Assembly: GCA_036003365.1 (NCBI GenBank)
Contig: DASYSL010000152.1
Location: 1 to 32,834, forward strand
Length of the DNA: 32,834 nt
Direction: 5' to 3'
Source: DASYSL01 sp036003365
GTDB lineage: Bacteria; Eisenbacteria; RBG-16-71-46; DASYSL01
Shown: positions 28,888 to 32,834 of the stretch, piece after piece
Position numbering within the stretch: position 1 is the first letter of the stretch
How the letters are laid out: the number at the start of each line of letters is the position of its first letter
Translations under genes and position numbers: made by a program
Notes under the pieces: generated by a model
Told to the model about the DNA's origin: nothing
The model's input: only the letters and a program-made list of their open reading frames with translations
Database searches by the model: none

Positions 28888-29302
28888 TCAGCCGAAGCGT
28901 TTTGGGATCGCCTTCGCCGGCGAAGTATTTCTCGAGCACCTGCTCGAAGACCGACCCGGCCGGGGCGACCTGCGCGAACAGCGTGGCGCACGAGCGAAGC
29001 TTCCAGTCGTCCGGCGAGCCGAAGACGTCGTGCGCCGAGTGGCCGGCGACCTCGAGTGCCGCGCGCATGCACTCCTCAAGACGAGGCCCGAGCACAGGAT
29101 GCTCCAGGTAGGCTCGGGCCTCGTCGAGACTCTTGATCGCGTAAGTGCGTGACATCGGGCTCACCCCGAGCCCATCGATCTGCGGAAACACGAACCACAT
29201 CCAGTGCGATTGTTTGCGGCCGGCGCGCACCTCGGCGAGCGCGCGCGCGTAGACCGAAGCCTGCGCGCGCACGAAGCGCTCGAGATTGAAAGGGTCGCCC
29301 GT
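28844..29302 (-). CDS. DUF1810 family protein with non-standard start
   Basis: About 152 residues if it starts at ACG 29302; 142 if at the GTG at 29272. Motifs DPFNLERFVRAQASVYARAL, RAGRKQSHWMWFVFPQIDGLG, SLDEARAYLEHPVLGPRL and DVFGSPDDWKLRSCATLF are those of DUF1810, a compact helical family of unknown function (YbiA-like context in some genomes). The family begins M-x-DPFNLxRF; here the codon in the Met position is ACG (29302-29300), one transition from ATG. No ATG, GTG or TTG exists between the in-frame stop at 29354-29356 and the GTG at 29272, which would cut off the conserved DPFNLERF. The ACG is five bases past the S9 peptidase stop, with no visible ribosome binding site, so coupled initiation is likely. 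It may also be a damaged start. Confidence 0.82.
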   Translation of the reverse strand, partial: TGDPFNLERFVRAQASVYARALAEVRAGRKQSHWMWFVFPQIDGLGVSPMSRTYAIKSLDEARAYLEHPVLGPRLEECMRAALEVAGHSAHDVFGSPDDWKLRSCATLFAQVAPAGSVFEQVLEKYFAGEGDPKTLRLISFPPPPSNPEAAW

Positions 29303-29307
29303 AGGAG

Positions 29308-31293
<1,986 letters not shown>

Positions 31294-31331
31294 GGGGGGT
31301 CCTCCTTGAAATCGCATACGGCGAAGGCCGA

Positions 31332-32012
31332 TCAGTTGTTGCCCGAGCCCGAGCTGCCGGTCGACGCCGCCGGTGCCGTCTGCGGGTGCGCCTGCACGTA
31401 CTTGTTGACGCTCTTCTCGAGCTCGGCGGCGAGGGCCTGATCCTTGTCCTTGAGCCACGCCAACTCGCCCTGCGCCTTCTCCAGATTTCCGTTCTCGAGA
31501 TAGGCTTCGCCCAGGTACTCGTGCGCGGGCGCGTAATCGGGCTTCAAGCGCAGGCACTCCCAGTAGGCCTGCATCGCCTTCTGGTGGTCACCGGTCTTGC
31601 GCAGGCAGTAGCCCAGCATGTTCCAGGCTTCGTGATACTTGGGATCGAGTTGGGTCGCGGTGAGGAACTTGTCGGCCTGCTTGGACAGCCGCTTCTGCGC
31701 CGATTCCGCCTTCTTCTTCGCCTTGTCCGCCTGCTTGGGATCGTTGCGCGCCGCCAGGGACTCGGCCTCGGCCATCTCGGCCTTCGCCTTGTCGCACTCC
31801 TTATAGGCATCGGCGTAGAGGCCCTCGGCCGTCTTCCGATCGGCGGCCGCCTTCTCCTCCGGCGACATCGGCTGCTCGGCGGGCGCCGACGGCGGCGGCG
31901 TGGACGGCATCGACGGCGGCTCGCCGCCACCGGAAGCGAGGGCGATGGCGGGGGCTGCGAGAATGCCGACGGCGAAAAGGATCGCGGGAATGCGGGGCGT
32001 GGAATGACGCAT
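31332..32012 (-). CDS. exported TPR-containing protein
   Basis: 226 residues from the ATG at 32012 (AAGGAGA upstream); the frame to 32132 is not coding before this. Signal peptide (PRIPAILFAVGILAAPAIALA), a Pro/Ser/Ala linker, a charged Ala/Lys/Asp helix region 48-115 likely to be coiled coil (EEKAAADRKTAEGLYADAY, ADKAKKKAESAQKRLSK), then at least two and perhaps three tetratricopeptide repeats (LDPKYHEAWNMLGYCLRKTG, DHQKAMQAYWECLRLKPDYA, APAHEYLGEAYLENGNLEKA). TPRs bind partner proteins. It probably is co-transcribed with the S9 peptidase, 38 bases downstream, and could deliver or scaffold that enzyme in the periplasm; this is inference. Confidence 0.9.
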   Translation of the reverse strand: MRHSTPRIPAILFAVGILAAPAIALASGGGEPPSMPSTPPPSAPAEQPMSPEEKAAADRKTAEGLYADAYKECDKAKAEMAEAESLAARNDPKQADKAKKKAESAQKRLSKQADKFLTATQLDPKYHEAWNMLGYCLRKTGDHQKAMQAYWECLRLKPDYAPAHEYLGEAYLENGNLEKAQGELAWLKDKDQALAAELEKSVNKYVQAHPQTAPAASTGSSGSGNN

Positions 32013-32130
32013 GAAGCCATCTCCTTCCGGAGGGGATGAAGCCGGAACCAACGAGCACGAGCGGCGGGTCGTGCAAACGATACGGCGGTGGGAAGCCAGG
32101 AGCAAGGAGCCTGGTGTACGCTGCCGGACC

Positions 32131-32834
32131 ATGCCCGCGCGTCACGCCCGTTCCGCCCGGCCGAGCGCCGACAAGGTGCAAAGCGCGCTGTTGATGACGC
32201 TGGGCGCGATGGCGTTCCTGCGCGGTGCGGCTGCTCTCTTGCCCGGCCATTGGCTTTGGAGTCTGGATCTCTTCCGCTGGTCTTCGCCATGGACCTGGGG
32301 CTTGTGGCTGGCCTCGGCCCTCGTGCTGCTGCCTGCCGTGGGCGAATGGGTCGACCAGCCCGCAATGGCGCTCGGGGACCGCCTGGAGCACGGGTGGCTG
32401 GCGCCGCTCGTGTGCGCGGGCTTGGCGGCCGGGCTCGTGCTCCTCTTTCCCGACCGTTTGCACTACGTCGGCGACTCGCTGATTCGCGCCGACGCCGTGA
32501 GTGAGGGTTTGCCGGCGCGCGCGCTCACGCCGCAGGCGCTGCCGCTCGACGTCTGGTTCCACTCGACCTTGCCCGCAGCCCTGGCGCACGCCGGTCTCGA
32601 TCCCACGCTCGCCACGCGGCTCCTCGGCGCCGTGGAAGCGGGCACCCTCGCGGCTCTGGCCATCGCCTTCGCGCGCACGCTCGGGCTTTCCGGCGGTGCG
32701 CTGCTTGGCAGTGCCGCTGTCGTCTTCTGGGGCGGATGGCTCGCGCTCGACACCGGATTCGGGAAGGCGTTCGCCGAGCTCGTGCTGGCGGCACTCGCGC
32801 TCGCGAGCCTCGGCATCTCGGTGGTGCGCGGACG
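32131..32834 (+). CDS. polytopic membrane protein, N-terminal part, function unknown
   Basis: Open from ATG 32131 to the window edge, 234 codons visible. No classical signal peptide: a basic start (MPARHARSARPSADK) then hydrophobic segments at about residues 17-38, 53-72, 98-117, 171-190 and 191-210, with Trp-rich loops (HWLWSLDLFRWSSPWTWGLW). A recognisable pattern FPDRLHYVGDSLIRADAV and ALPLDVWFHSTLP lies between helices three and four; I have the impression of similar arrangements in glycosyltransferase-like membrane proteins of related phyla but cannot name the family. Divergent from the TPR gene; the 118 bases between them show no clear promoter. Confidence 0.62.
   Translation, partial: MPARHARSARPSADKVQSALLMTLGAMAFLRGAAALLPGHWLWSLDLFRWSSPWTWGLWLASALVLLPAVGEWVDQPAMALGDRLEHGWLAPLVCAGLAAGLVLLFPDRLHYVGDSLIRADAVSEGLPARALTPQALPLDVWFHSTLPAALAHAGLDPTLATRLLGAVEAGTLAALAIAFARTLGLSGGALLGSAAVVFWGGWLALDTGFGKAFAELVLAALALASLGISVVRG

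Overview
This is a high-GC (about two thirds G+C by eye), gene-dense segment from a Gram-negative (diderm) bacterium. A three-component RND efflux system, lipoproteins, c-type cytochrome and many exported proteins support the diderm call. The mix of families (secreted S9 peptidase, SPFH plus ribbon-helix-helix pair, DUF2779, FG-GAP start motif, LytS/LytTR with LiaF, TPR lipoprotein-like proteins) is what I would expect from a soil or sediment lineage such as Candidatus Eisenbacteria or a neighbouring FCB or deltaproteobacterial-type phylum. That placement is inference; no rRNA, tRNA or other taxonomic marker is present. I see no CRISPR array, insertion sequence or integrase.

Layout. 1-438 (-): start of an FG-GAP-type exported protein, cut by the window edge. 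570-10845 (+): one long copper/silver island: a Cys/Met/His-rich exported peptide, CusC-, CusB- and CusA-type efflux parts, a small exported Cys/His protein, a di-heme cytochrome c, a CopA-type ATPase with YHS and heavy-metal-binding N-terminal domains, and a cupredoxin lipoprotein. 10945-11844 (+): an exported Cna-B-like protein with lower GC. 11841-13051 (-): DUF3052, CBS-pair and YciI-like genes. 13230-15294 (+): SPFH protein, Arc-type RHH protein, exported alpha/beta hydrolase. 15284-16525: divergent CGNR-finger regulator (-) and DinB-fold protein (+). 16532-18614 (-): MBL-rhodanese sulfur enzyme and a DUF1579 protein. 18782-20326 (+): arsenic operon arsR-arsN2-arsM. 20323-24379 (-): LiaF-LytS-LytTR signalling genes and three small envelope proteins. 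24487-25842 (+): creD. 25905-28887: divergent DUF2779 nuclease-like gene (-) and PDZ-hydrolase (+). 28844-32012 (-): TPR protein, S9 peptidase, DUF1810 protein. 32131-end (+): a polytopic membrane protein.

How the genes work together. The copper island covers each step of Cu(I) handling: cytosol to periplasm (CopA), periplasm to outside (CusCBA), and periplasmic binding or redox (cupredoxin, di-heme cytochrome, two small Cys-rich proteins). No copper-responsive DNA-binding regulator is seen in the window. Instead, the mRNA between the first peptide gene and the outer-membrane-factor gene can fold so that the ribosome binding site of the latter is buried in an 11-bp helix whose other arm starts five bases after the peptide's stop codon. 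With the Cys-rich, Pro-rich-tailed exported peptide upstream, this looks like the copper-sensing nascent-peptide control known for Rhodobacter cutF-cutO and Bordetella cruR, built here in front of a Cus efflux operon with a peptide I do not recognise as DUF2946. This is the observation I rank highest.

Other notable points: an ArsR with two kinds of candidate As(III) site and two nearby inverted repeats, in an operon with no efflux pump; a creD gene with an orphan operator-like palindrome; and two genes (CGNR, DUF1810) whose best start codons are one base away from ATG (ATC, ACG).
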